Notes under the pieces: generated by a model
The model's input: only the letters and a program-made list of their open reading frames with translations
Database searches by the model: none
Told to the model about the DNA's origin: nothing
Source: Xenopus tropicalis
Taxonomy: Eukaryota > Chordata > Amphibia > Anura > Pipidae
Length of the DNA: 64,000 nucleotides
Reading direction: 5' to 3'
Assembly: GCF_000004195.4 (NCBI RefSeq)
Contig: NC_030677.2
Location: 114,849,036-114,913,035, forward strand
Part shown: positions 43,086 to 54,326 of the stretch, in pieces
How positions within the stretch are numbered: the stretch's first letter is position 1
Layout: every line of letters begins with the position of its first letter
Made by a program: the position numbers and the translations under genes

Positions 43086-44645
43086 ATTACTCATCTTCCC
43101 CCACCCTCAAAGAAAACTTCTCCAGTCATTTCTTCTGGCTTCTACTTGTGCCCTCATGGGAGTATAGAAGTCTCTACATTATATTATGGGAGTGTAGTCA
43201 TTGCATGCATTAGGGTGGAAATCAGGCAATCTGAATGATGTAACCATTTCAAGAAAAATATTATCTAAGTGGAACATTAGATTGTCTCATCAATGCCAAG
43301 TGTGAACATGCCAACATAATTTCCATTATGAACCTAAAATCTGCCATTTGGTAGTTTTAGTAGTTTTAACCAATGAAAAGGAAAACCTAGCTGATGTTAT
43401 AATGTATGATGAAAAACTAGAATCCTATGGAATAAGTGAGCACAATGATTATATTATGTTGTATGTATGTATTATATGGCTATTGCTTCCCTCCTTTACA
43501 ATTTGAAAAGTTTCCGGTGATCACACCTTCCATTTTGCTATGGGACTATGGCTGTCATTTTGATTTGGAATAGACAAATGCTTTCAGCAGACAATAAAAG
43601 AAGACACTTGTACGATAAATGTATGCTTTTAGGGGTTGGCTTTCTGCTATCTGTCAGAAGCAATCTAAATTGTTAATGAATATTGAAGTATGTGATGTAT
43701 TCTTAATAGAGACTAAACGTATATTTCATAAAGGACAAGCTTGTGGGATTTCTGCCCTGAATATGTCAAGTGAAAAGACAAATGGGCTGCTCTGCTTAGC
43801 TTGTTTCTCATTAGGAATCACCACAGGCCAATGTAAAAGGACTTTTTCATTTTCTTATTAAACATTCTGGAGGCATTACACTAATTCAAATATAACTCTG
43901 TAATAACTTATTTAAAAATGGGTCTTACTTATACTCTTCTATTACCAGCTGCACGTAAGAGAAGGCATACATACTCATACACTGTACTAACACATATCTT
44001 GTGGCAGGCTAAAATCAAGCAGTGTATCAGCCTGGTAACATTGTCCTTTGAAAGGTGAAAAAGCCAGTTTGGCAAATACTGGGGATTAGTGTTCACAGCA
44101 AATTTGTAGTGATGGTGGGAAGGGGATTGTGCACAGTAAATTCCTTTATTTTGTGTCTCATCCACTGCATAGGGTAATTTTAGAGTGGAGGCTCCCAAAC
44201 TGTGTGGAACTTCCCATCTAGGCCAAAGAACTGTATGGGGCAAAATGTTAGGGACAGTTAGAGAGATTTAGGGATATTGTTATAATTATGGTAGGATGGT
44301 AGGAGCATACTTTTATTTACCTTCAGTATTGCAGTAGGTAATATTGTCAATAAAAAATTGCACAAGAATCAACCTGTTAGATAAAAGCAGGAAGGCTGAT
44401 ACAACGATTGGAACTATTGCATTAATAAATAATAACATTTCAATCACATGTGTGAGAGGCCAGTGTAGTATAATGGAGACATGTATGGAAGAGTAACATC
44501 CCCTTTAAATTACAACCATTGTCTGTGAAGAACTGCCAGTTATGTCATTAACATATCAAGGATAATATTAATAATGTATGTTTACATGGAAATGGCAAGA
44601 AGATTTATATTTGCCTTACTCATAAAACTGTCTTCTTTTGCCTAG
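43086..44645. other. Unassigned DNA; possible conserved block at 43560-43870
   Basis: No repeat recognised. 43560-43870 has a balanced, non-repetitive texture with an open 80-codon frame (43619-43861) that lacks splice sites or a known domain. It is either conserved non-coding or chance. Confidence 0.3.
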
Positions 44646-44739
44646 AGATATTTGGAGAGGTTTAAACGAATCCAATTAAGTTTGCTCATGTACAGCCTAC
44701 AGCTTTCTACAAACGGCAAGATTACACAGGGGTCATTAG
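44646..44739 (+). other. Exon-like segment (94 bp) with good splice sites
   Basis: CTGTCTTCTTTTGCCTAG immediately precedes the segment, a strong polypyrimidine acceptor, and TTAG/GTAAGTG follows, a near-consensus donor. Only one of three frames is open: 31 codons plus one base, with YLERFKRIQLSLLMYS in the middle. I cannot assign the peptide to a gene. Both splice sites and an open frame can arise by chance in a window this long, so this is only a candidate for an exon of a gene whose introns span the window. Confidence 0.25.
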
Positions 44740-45873
44740 GTAAGTGTCTTTCATCAAGGTCTCATGATTGCCAAACCTGTTTTGGTGATGTGAAACCTAA
44801 AGTGAGTTTGCAGCAGAGGAGGAATATAGAGCTACTTTGGCCCCTAACCAACACATAAAGCTGAGATAAAACAGCATGATTATCCATAAGATGATGCTTC
44901 TTTCAAAGAAATTCCACTTATCCTGAAATTTCAACAACAAACACCTTGAGAAAGAAAAATCATCAGGAGATGGTTTATTGTTTTGGTAACTTATGTAAAC
45001 AACTGCCTCTTTTCAAAGCACATTTCCTTGTGTGAAATACTTTTATATCTGTTTTAGTCATGAATTCTCATTTGTATCCTTGCAGACATTTCTTGTCAGC
45101 AATATCTGATTTATAATGCTTGGAAAAGGGGTACTTTTTCCTGAGTGCAGTGCAGGCTGTCCAATTACATTAGACCCTACTAGTTACATTTTAGCTTATC
45201 GGTTTTTAAATGATTGACTGGTTTTGAGCCAAAGATCTATGTATCTTGTAACACTGATATCTCTTATACGTAAAACAGCTATATAAGTCAGTTTTGTCCT
45301 TGGTGGAGTGGCATATGTGTACTGGTTTCCTCCAACATTCCATAAACTGGTAGGTTGATTGGCTGCTTATATATTTGTTGCTAGAGTGTATGGCTGTGTC
45401 ACTTGGGTAAGTGTATGATGGAAAGTCTTGTTTACATCTAAAGCAGCATTTGCGGTTCTGCAGCCATTGTTGAATTAAAATAGTTTTTTTGTCACCTGGC
45501 ATTTATAATATCCCTATCACCCTTGCTCCAGTCCTAATAAACTCTTTCCCCCTAAAAAAGCTAATTGTGCTTTTATATATATTTTGTTGTTTTTGTTTTT
45601 CACACTTTTTTTCTTACTTTTGTCATTGTTTTGTTAATTTCTAGTTAGAGTCCTCATGAGACTGCATAGCTGGGAAACAAAACCAATGTTGTGTATCAGT
45701 GTCAGTGTTATTGTGTGAGGGCCTGAATATCTGCCATCAGTACCCACTGATTCCAACAATGGGTTGCGTCAATAAGTGCATCATACATGTGGCTGAAGAA
45801 TCATCTGCAGATGAGCACAACAGTTTAAGTGTAAATGTGCCCCATGATGGCCAAGGTGGATGGAGCTTTTTTA
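44740..45873. other. Unassigned DNA
   Basis: Frames of 66-98 codons (45206-45502 minus, 45699-45899 plus) carry no known motif. No repeat family recognised. Confidence 0.4.
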
Positions 45874-45918
45874 TAGCGCTGATGGCCAGTAATTTTTAGC
45901 GCTGATGGCCAGTAATTT
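45874..45918 (+). repeat. 22-bp tandem duplication
   Basis: TAGCGCTGATGGCCAGTAAT plus TT occurs at 45874-45895 and again at 45897-45918, separated by one T. Confidence 0.95.
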
Positions 45919-46729
45919 GATTTACCATATGTCTCAGTGTCAGATTATGTCAAAACCAAGATGTTATACAAAGACAACAATGAGCCACTGGACAGGAGCA
46001 TGATATAAAGATGTTTTGGATGCCACATCCAGTCTGTGAGCCTCCAGATGGGCAGCTCTGGATTAGGTAATTAATATGAAATTAGAGCGAACACTGTTTT
46101 TTTTTCCAGCCGATTAAACATACTATTTTCTAGTCAATAAGAAGCCTAATTGCAGCTCAAGGAGGCATTAAGAGCCATCCTAAAATTTCTCCTCAGACTC
46201 CATTTTCAAACAACCCAAGTAATGCGAGGGAGGAAAAGGGTTGCTTTCTGCAGTTTCTGATTTACTCACTATATATTATGATTCACAATGAGAGCAGAGT
46301 TGAGCAATTATTAGTAATTCACATTTAAGAACAAAACTCTACAAACTGTGACTATAACACCCACAACATTTTGATGTGTAAAACATTTTGACTCATTTTT
46401 CTAATTCAGGGAAATGCTATGAACAAGTAACAACTCCCAAGGGCTTTGAAACAGGTAGTGCAATTTAATTTCTCTGGCCTCTTCTCTTTTTTAGTATGCT
46501 GGGAATAACTGGAGGAATAGTTAAGCAACAGATGGCAACCTACTATTTTCTACTGTAAATCTCTGACTCTGGCTCCAAATGTATATTCATATCTATAAAC
46601 AAATGGCTGAGAAGTTATATTTTGACTAAGGGGGGTATATTTATTTGGCCTCCAAGTGAAGATTATTTCCATATTTCTTTTTTTTGGTATTTAATTTCAA
46701 GCCAACACATGTCAAATTTGGTATGAAAT
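45919..46729. other. Unassigned DNA; possible conserved block at 46070-46290
   Basis: 46070-46290 is non-repetitive and contains GGTAATTAATATGAAATTAG and CCTAATTGCAGCTCAAGG, homeodomain-like and E-box-like sites, in a compact block. No gene or repeat assigned. Confidence 0.3.
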
Positions 46730-46964
46730 TTAAGGAGAGCTAAACCCTAAAATTAATATGGCTAAAAATGCCATATTTTATATACTGAATTTCCTGCACC
46801 AGCAGAAAAGAAGATGGGGAGCTACTGGTGGCATCTTTGGTGGCATCTTTGGAGGCACAGATCTACACTGCTAAAGGGCTGTGGTTGGGATGGTAATAAA
46901 CCCCAAAACATAATATACAACATTTCTAGCCTACTTCTTCAGTTAAGCTTTAGTTCTCCTTTAA
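46730..46964. mobile_element. T2-type element, TTAA-flanked
   Basis: TTAAGGAGAGCTAAACCCTA at the left mirrors AAGCTTTAGTTCTCCTTTAA at the right. TTAA lies at 46730-46733 and 46961-46964. The interior has a short direct duplication, GGTGGCATCTTT. Non-coding. Confidence 0.85.
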
Positions 46965-47754
46965 ATACCTATTTACAAATGTTCGACATTAGTCTAACGC
47001 TGAACTTCAGGCATTTATTGCAATGCAAAGGCCCTGAGCAAACCATTTGTAAAATAAAAAATAGAGTATGCCAGAGTTCCACCTAAGACTTGGCAAAAAC
47101 AATTAAACTGTATATGAAGAGACCAGCTCATGTCTAGAATGCTTGTATAGTTTCTGCACTTAGTAAAATTGTGTTAGGAGCATACATGTTTTTTGCAGTT
47201 TTATTAGCTATACAAGTTTACTGGACTAGCACCAGTTTCTTCTTCGACTTTCCAGCTGCTTCTTACTTTTATGACTAAACCTGCTTATTAAATATGACCT
47301 CATATAAACTGTAGGTAGCATGTGAATACATCCTATATAATGGAGCATGTCAATACCTTTCAATTAAATAAAATCTTTATTGCAGCAGTCACAATTACAC
47401 TTCTGGAAAACAACTCAAACATTGCTATGCTTCTTTAGGCAATGAGACAAATAATGATTCAAATATAGAGGACATATTCATGGTAAAAAAAATAGGCACA
47501 TTATAATTAATTTCCCATCATTAGAAATTATTCATAGAAACATGTTCTTTGCATTCTGTATAATTAATTAGCAGAACAGTTATGCACTGAATGAAATAAT
47601 TTAAGCATTGTATTGTGAAGATATAGATTCTCTTTGCTATATTTGGACCATGATACTAATTGACTCTAGCAAAAAAAGCCACAGGATATTCTGAAGTTAT
47701 TAAATACTGCACATTTGATATGATCACTAGTAGAACCGGTAGCTACACTTCTAG
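46965..47754. other. Unassigned AT-rich DNA
   Basis: Nothing recognised. Confidence 0.4.
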
Positions 47755-47757
47755 TAC

Positions 47758-48525
47758 AGGTATGGCAGTGCTGTCCAACTGGCGGCCCGCGACCCCCCTC
47801 TGTGTGGCCCCCCACCTGTCTGGCTGCTTTGATGGCTTACTCTTGTGTAAGCTTTAAATGGTATCAGTACTCTGTGATTAACTGCCCCCCCCTGCATGGT
47901 TCTCACCTCAGATTCAGGCTGTAATCAGGCTGTATTGTTTAAATATGTAATCCCCTGTACTGTTCACACCTTTTAATCTCTGCATTGTTCACCCCCTGCA
48001 GTGTTCACACCTCAGGCTCAGGCTGTAATCACCCCCATTGTTCCCCTATTCACACCTCAGGAGCAGTAGAAACCCACAAATAATCCCTGCATACTACAAA
48101 AAGAACATATACTGAGGTGGTACTGCAATTAAAAAGTTTTTTAATATATAGTTATTGTGCAGACTGTAGGAGCAGTGCCAGCATTATGTCACTGTAGGCT
48201 GCCTGTGTGTGCCATACACACAGGCAACATAGAGCAAGCAGAGTATGGCACACACAGGCAGGGTAGGGAAGGCAGAGTATGGCACACACAGGCAGAGTAG
48301 GGCAGGCAGAGTATGGCACACACAGGCCAAGTTTGGCACAAACCAGCCAAGAATGGCACACACAGTGAAAGTATGGCACACGCTGTGGGTGGGTGTGGTT
48401 TCAAGTGGGTGCGGTTTCAAAAAGGGGAGTGGTCAAAACTGGCTTCCATTATCGGCCCTCCACTACGTAGGTCGGAAAAATTCCGGCCCTCGGTACAACA
48501 GAAGTTGGACAGCACTGAGGTATGG
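47758..48525. mobile_element. hAT-type element with internal minisatellite, perfect 8-bp duplication
   Basis: The element 47766-48517 (752 bp) has ends CAGTGCTGTCCAACTGGCGG and CAGAAGTTGGACAGCACTG. AGGTATGG is repeated exactly at 47758-47765 and 48518-48525 and is itself part of the host MITE terminus. The interior contains CCCCCCACCTG blocks and a minisatellite at 48205-48385. It is a shorter, oppositely oriented sister of 51402-52338. Frames of 71-114 codons are minisatellite readings. Confidence 0.93.
48205..48385 (+). repeat. Minisatellite inside hAT element
   Basis: Three to four units of about 34 bp built on GCAGAGTATGGCACACACAG plus GCAGGGTAGGGAAG, followed by degenerate half-units (AATGGCACACACAG, AGTATGGCACACGC). 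Confidence 0.85.
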
Positions 48526-48739
48526 GATCCCTTATCCGGAAACCCATTATCCAGAAAGTTCCAAATTATGGGAAGACCATCTCCCATAGACTCCATTATA
48601 AACAAATAATTCACATTTTTTTTCTCTGTAATAATAAAACAGTACTTTGTACTTGATCCCAACTAAGATATAATTAATCCTTATTGGAGGCAAAACAATC
48701 CTATTGGATTTATTTAATGTTTAAATGATTTTTAGCACT

Positions 48740-49233
48740 TAGGGTATGAAGACTTAGGGGCCCATTTACTTACTCACGAACGGGCCGAATGCGTCCGATT
48801 GCGTTTTTTTCGTAATGATCGGTATTTTGCGATTTTTTTGGAAAATACTTTTTTGTTACCAATACGATTTTTGCGGAAAAACGCGAGTTTTTCGTAGCCA
48901 TTCCGAAAGTTGCTATTTTTTCGTAGCGTTAAAACTTGCGCAAAAAGTTGTGATTTTTTCGTAGTGTTAAAACTTGCGCAAAACGTCGCGCCTTTTAAGA
49001 TTTAACGCTACGAAAAAATCGCAACTTTCGGAATGGCTACGAAAAACTCGCGTTTTTTCGCGCAAATCGTATTGGTAACGAAAAAGTCGCGATAATTTCC
49101 GAAAAGTCGGAAAGGCGCCGAAAAAATCGCAAAAAATACGAAAAAGTCGCAAAATGTTCGTTTTCCAATCTGAATTTTTCCAATTCGGTCGGAATTCGTG
49201 TCTTAGTAAATCAGCCCCATAGGGTATGGAGAC
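48740..49233. mobile_element. Palindromic CpG-rich MITE with 14-bp flanking repeat
   Basis: The insert (about 48754-49219) has ends TTAGGGGCCCATTTACTTAC and CTTAGTAAATCAGCCCCA. Its long arms are made of TACGAAAAA/TTTTTCGTA and CGCGAGTTTTTCGTAGCC blocks, with a centre near 48985. It is flanked by TAGGGTATGAAGAC (48740-48753) and TAGGGTATGGAGAC (49220-49233), 13 of 14 identical, a longer duplication than usual for DNA transposons. The minus frame of 130 codons across it is an artefact of the arms. Confidence 0.8.
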
Positions 49234-49307
49234 CCAAATTACAGATAGATCCCTTATCTGGAAAACTCCAGGTCCGAGCATTCCGGATAATAGGTCCCAT
49301 ACCTGGA

Positions 49308-51393
49308 CCATTACTTCTTGCCTGATGGTTAGTGTAAATCTGAGGAGAGTTATCAGCAAATATTAAATAAAGGAGGGTCCTTGGCAAGTATAAGAAATAT
49401 TCCTTTTTACAATCATGAAGCCATTTTAATACAGGGAATTTAAAAGCAACAATGTTGAAACCATTTTAGTTGAACGTGTTGTGAGTGACCACCCCTGGGT
49501 TTTCCAAACCACATTTGAAGACCGAAGATACACAAGTCAGCTTGTGACATAGCTCTGAACTGGCATAATGTTTATATATTTATATATATATATGTAATGA
49601 TATTAATACATTTTAAATGCATTCGGGCCCGTAAACACACACACATCAACATGGACATTGACAAAGAGTGACAGAATTGTAGACAACTGTGGCAGTGTGA
49701 ATTGTTATAAAGGAATGATCACCCAAAATTAGAAAAAGCTAAATTAACTGCCTGCAACCCGGTGAGTGCAGAAACATTCTGTTATAAAAAGTGCATGCCA
49801 TATTGCCATGTTTTTAGAAGGAAAACTCACATTTTATATTTCAATATTTTATATTTTACCTTTTTAACAATGTTGTTTTGATCTCACAGATACAAAATAT
49901 ATATATATATTTATATATTTCATACAAAGTATTTCCCACAGGCTTTGCAGTGCATGGTAAATAGCTTAGCTAGAAATATTTCTTTACACACAGCAACATG
50001 AACAAAAGCTAGAATGTGGGAAAGACAATAACAGTCCTCCAGATGATCTTCTTTTTGCTAAGTTTGCATTCCATATCAATGGCATAATTATTTTTCCAAG
50101 ACATGTTGTAATATTAGAGGTGGATTACCTTAAAATGCACTTTGTGCCAAGTCAAAGAGCAATTAATCTTTATGTTTGGAAAGATGAAGGATAAAACAGA
50201 AAGTAATCTTAAAACAGATCAATATTTTGCGGTTACAGAAAAATGCATTTTTGAACATGATGGGTGACACCCAAAACATGTTGTCAGCAAATATACTTTG
50301 ACTATCAACACAATTTGTTAACATGATCCTCAGCAATTGAAAATGTTACCTCATGATTAGGCCATGGGTTAAGCTGAAATTAAATATTTGCATAGGAAGG
50401 ACACATGTTAGCTAGCTGACACATGTTAGCTAGCTACAAAGCAACATATATTTCCAACATTCATTTAAATGGGAAATACCTTAAACCTTGGGTGCAGGCA
50501 CTTAGCCACAACTGCTCTGTAACAGAGGTTTCAAAGAATGAAATCATATTTGTTTTGAGTATGCCTAAAAGGGCATATACTGTACTGTGTAAGAGCCTCC
50601 AAATCATTTATAAAGAAAGACCACTAAAGAGCACTAAGAGGATTGAAAGTAATTTATTTAACTTGCAGGGCAGGGTGCAAAGAGAAAAAACAGTGTACAG
50701 TGCCACTTTTTTTGCACTGTGCACCATGACTTGCATGTCATAAATACCCCTTTGAGTATCATTTATAGCAAATGTTTAGAAGGAAACCTAATGAATAGGA
50801 TTAACACAAGCATACAGAAGCTCAAAATTCAAGTTGAACTTTTCTTCCGTAGGACAGTGTAAGTGACAGGAGGAGGGGAAGTCAGGCATGAAACTTCTCA
50901 CAAAGTGAGTGATTAATTGGGAGATTTAAAAATGGATTTCATTCCTTTCTATTAATAAACAGCATATAATTACGGTTTGTGTAATCATTAGTAATCCAGT
51001 AGTAATCCAGCATTGATCCAGGGAACAATTCAATAGCCATGCTAAATTAAGTCAGGTAAGAAAAATGTTCTCCTCTAAAGCTCTACCTTCCCTTTAAAGA
51101 GTTTTGTAAGTGGGACATATTCTGCTTTTTTTTTTCAGTCAGATTTACTATGGCTTCTGCTAGACAGAGCTCAGATTCTCAAATTGCAATGGATGTAGTA
51201 TCTGTATATATATTAGATTTTGACAGGTCAGACTTAGCTGGGATTGCTGTGATTTACTTTGGCTATAAATACATCTGCGACTGATAGTTCCCATGCTATG
51301 TAGGAAAAGAAAAAGCGCTTACTCTTAAAGATGTTATGTTCATGTGCAGCGCCAATAAATTAGGTTGTTTTTCAGAGCACCATTTTCAGCATG
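49308..51393. other. Mostly unassigned DNA with TA repeats
   Basis: TA-rich microsatellites at 49571-49595 and 49897-49920. An 18-bp unit GACACATGTTAGCTAGCT is tandemly doubled at 50400-50435. 49960-50330 is non-repetitive with TCAAAGAGCAATTAATC and might be conserved. The 106-codon frame at 50423-50743 has no known motif. Confidence 0.4.
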
Positions 51394-52346
51394 AACTAAT
51401 CCAGTGCTGTCCAACTTCTGTTGTACCGAGGGCCGGAATTTTTCCGACCTACGTGGTGGAGGGCCGATAATGGAAGCCAGTTTTGACCACCCCCCTTTTT
51501 AAAACCGCACCCACTTGAAACCACACCCATGTTATCACATGACCATACCCATATTAATGGTTGTAGTACAGCAAAAACCTGCCATACTCTGCCTTCCCTA
51601 CCATGCCTGTGTGCCATACTCTGCCTTCCCTACCCTGCCTTTGTGTGTGCCATACTCTGCCTTCCCTACCCTGCCTGTGTGCCATACTCTGCCTGCCCTA
51701 CCCTGCCTTTGTGTGTGCCATACTCTGCCTGCCCTACCCTGCCTGCGTGCCATACTTTCACTGTGTGTGCCATTCTTGGCTGGTTTGTGCCAAACTTGGC
51801 CTGTGTGTGCCATACTCTGCCTGCCCTACTCTGCCTGTGTGTGCCATACTCTGCCTTCCCTACCCTGCCTGTGTGTGCCATACTCTGCTTGCCCTATGCT
51901 GCCTGTGTATATGGCACACACAGGCAGCCTACAGTGACACAATGCTGGCACTGCTCATACAGTCTGCACAATAACTATATATTAAAAAACTTTTTAATTG
52001 CAGTACCACCTCAGTATATGTTCTTTTTGTAGTGTGCAGGGTTTATTTGTGGGTTTCTACTGCTCCTGAGGTGTGAACAGGGGAACAATGGGGGTGATTA
52101 CAGCCTGAGACTGAGGTGTGAACACTGCAGGGGTTGAACAATGCAGGTATTAAAAGGTGTGAAAAACACAGGGGATTACATATTTAAACAATACAGCCTG
52201 ATTACAGGCTGAATCTGAGGTGAGAACCATGCAGGGGGGGGCAGTTAATCACAGCCAGACAGCCAGACAGGTGGGGGGCCACACAGAGGGGGGTCGCGGG
52301 CCGCATGCGGCCCGCGGGCCGCCAGTTGGACAGCACTGAACTAATC
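51394..52346. mobile_element. hAT-type element with expanded internal minisatellite, perfect 8-bp duplication
   Basis: The element 51402-52338 (937 bp) starts CAGTGCTGTCCAACTTCTGT and ends GCCGCCAGTTGGACAGCACT(G). AACTAATC flanks it exactly at 51394-51401 and 52339-52346. It is the reverse-oriented sister of 47766-48517, longer by 185 bp because of its minisatellite. No transposase frame: the 123-167 codon Cys/Leu/Pro-rich frames are the minisatellite read in three phases. Confidence 0.94.
51580..51915 (+). repeat. Expanded minisatellite inside hAT element
   Basis: About nine to ten units of about 30-36 bp, each with CCATACTCTGCC, a TTCCCTACCCTGCC or TGCCCTACCCTGCC block and a TGTGTGTG-type link. 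The units agree in kind with 48205-48385 but are more numerous. Confidence 0.88.
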
Positions 52347-52865
52347 TATTTCATTTGAAGTTTAGCAGATGGTTTAGCAAATAAATACCCTGATCCAGTC
52401 ATTTAGAAGTTCACCAAAGAGTAGACACTGACACAAGACACATTGTCTGTGTGTTTGTAGAGGTTTGTTTTACCAGAGCCATCAATTAACTCCTTATCAT
52501 CGGTAAGATAATGGCATGGCGTTTTGAAGGCACTTTTACCTCAAAAATGTCCGTAGCTTAATTGTGCGTAATGCTAAGGAATGCACATAGTAGACATAGT
52601 TAATGTTCTTTCTGTGTACAGGCTATGTGTAAACCTTGGTAGATATATCTGCTCTTATAATGACTGCTCTTCTCCATTCCATTACTGTTTTAGTTTTGCT
52701 ATTGTTCATAGTGACATGACACTTTACTGGTTGCACAAGCCGAATTTGGTACTGATTTTGCCTGCAGCAAAATGGTCAGGTATAATAGTTTGACTTGTGG
52801 ATGATCAAAATGTCATATGCCAGCCAATAACTGTGTAGAATTAAAGAAAGGATACAGACATCAGA
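52347..52865. other. Unassigned DNA
   Basis: Nothing recognised. A 70-codon frame at 52581-52793 shows no motif. Confidence 0.4.
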
Positions 52866-53610
52866 GCTATTATGCAGAAAGACATAATCCAGAAAGCTCC
52901 AAAATACAGGAATGCCATTTTACATAATTTCATTTCAACAACCAATTGTTCTTTTTGATGGATTTGTTTTCTTCTGTAATAATTAGACAGTACCTTGTAC
53001 ATGATGGTAACTAAGGTAGCATAAATACATACTTATGGTAAAACAATTATGTGCCTTTTTGAAATACAGGTATGGGATCTGTTATCTGGAAACCCGATAT
53101 CCAGAAAGCTCCAAATTACGGAAAGCCTGTCTACCATAGACTCCATTTTAATCAAATAATTCAGATTTTTTAAAATTGATTTTCTTTTTCTCTGTAAAAA
53201 TAAAACAGTGCTTTGTATGTGACAACCCTAGCAGTGTAACAGCTAATTGTCTGTATATCCTATTCTATATGGCTGCTTACCTTCTTATCTTGCACCCCAA
53301 AACCTGGCACTCTTCTGCTATTCTGTATTAAGATATGGTTAATTCTTACTGGATGCAAAATAATCCTATTGGGTTTAATTAATGTTTTATTGATTTTTTA
53401 GTAGACTTAAGGTATGAAGATCCAAATTACAGAAAGACCCCTTATTCGGAATACCCTTGGTCCTGGGCATTGGTCCTGGGCATTCTGGATAACGGGTCCC
53501 ATACCTGTATTGAAAAAAAAAAAATGCTCCTAATTACATTTAAAGAAAAAAACCCCATATACTAAAAACCCCAGGCCCCAGTCATTTTGGATAATAGAGC
53601 CTATAGCTGT
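52866..53610. mobile_element. Old TACAGGTATGGGA MITE containing a younger copy of its own family
   Basis: Worn family blocks flank the younger copy: CATAATCCAGAAAGCTCCAA, GTAATAATTAGACAGTACCT and ATGGTAACTAAGG on the left, and AAACCCCAGGCCCCAGTCAT, TTGGATAATAGAGCC on the right (53560-53610). The intact copy at 53062-53508 sits between them, so the family inserted into itself. Confidence 0.75.
53062..53508. mobile_element. TACAGGTATGGGA MITE, younger copy, with a 110-bp foreign patch
   Basis: Ends TACAGGTATGGGATCTGTTA and GGGTCCCATACCTGTA. In the middle, the CTTGATCCCAACTAAGATAT-type block is replaced from about 53218 to 53330 by unrelated sequence beginning TGTGACAACCCTAGCAGTGT. A GGTCCTGGGCATT unit is doubled at 53459-53488. 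Confidence 0.85.
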
Positions 53611-53639
53611 GTAATTATTACAACAGATATTAAGATAGC

Positions 53640-53990
53640 ACAGACATCTTGTGCTCAGCTTAACATTTCTCTCCACCTTATTATACTCCAATGAACTTCA
53701 CTCTATCCATTTCCCTTGTTTTGTGCTACTGTCAGTTACAAAACTTCTGAACCCATTCTTCATCTTACTGACAATGCCTTTGCTTGGCTTCCCCTCTTTT
53801 TTTTATAATTCCCAGTGTTGTTCTTGTCATCTCCAGTCAGTATCATTGTTGACGTTCTTTATTCCCTCGCTACCACTAAGCACTTTTTATTGATTTCTGC
53901 ATTTGGACTATCACTTTACATTTCTTCCCCTAGTCAGCATTCGGGTCATACCATTTCTCTGTTTTTTCCCAATTCAGCTGATGGTTGTCT
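53640..53990 (+). repeat. Pyrimidine-rich tract
   Basis: About 350 bp with strong C+T excess on the upper strand, similar in texture to 38350-38810. The 61-80 codon frames here are due to that bias. Confidence 0.6.
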
Positions 53991-54326
53991 TGGAACTTAA
54001 TTAATTTGAAGTATGTTTCCAGTGATCTTTTGCTTCTCTTAGCTGTATAATGCAATCTTAAAGGGGAAACAATCTTCAAATAATTTAGCAGGCTTATTTT
54101 CTCTCAAATGAACCACAATACTTGCAATACTTTTTTGTCATTTTTCAGATGAGAATTGGGCTTCAATACAAGCTTCTGACACTGGGGCAGGAAATATAAT
54201 AGCCTTTGCCTGATTCACTAAAAAACATTTTGCAAATGAAAAAGGGACAAAATCAGTGATTATCTATTTATTTTATTTGTATAAAAATGTTTTTTTAGCA
54301 AATTAATCAAAAAGTTTTCATTTAAA
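53991..54326. other. Unassigned DNA, possible T2 left end at 54058
   Basis: TTAAAGGGGAAACAATCTTC near 54058 resembles a T2-type start, but no matching end was identified. Confidence 0.35.

Larger units (their letters stand above)
47755..49307. mobile_element. TACAGGTATGGGA MITE broken twice by later insertions
   Basis: Three pieces read as one element: TACAGGTATGG (47755-47765), then GATCCCTTATCCGGAAACCC onward (48518-48753), then TAGGGTATGGAGACCCAAAT to CCCATACCTGGA (49220-49307). The first gap is a hAT-type element, the second a palindromic element. Without them the element would be about 330 bp, the family's usual size. Confidence 0.9.

Noticed and set aside
48967..49359. 130-codon minus frame
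   Set aside because: It reads through the inverted arms of a palindromic MITE and continues into the host MITE.
50423..50743. 106-codon frame as an exon
   Set aside because: No splice signals, no recognisable domain and ordinary AT-rich codon usage; expected by chance in 64 kb.
51529..52032. Longest frame (167 codons, Cys/Leu/Pro-rich) as a gene
   Set aside because: It is the translation of a minisatellite inside a hAT-type element. All three phases and the opposite strand stay open for the same reason.
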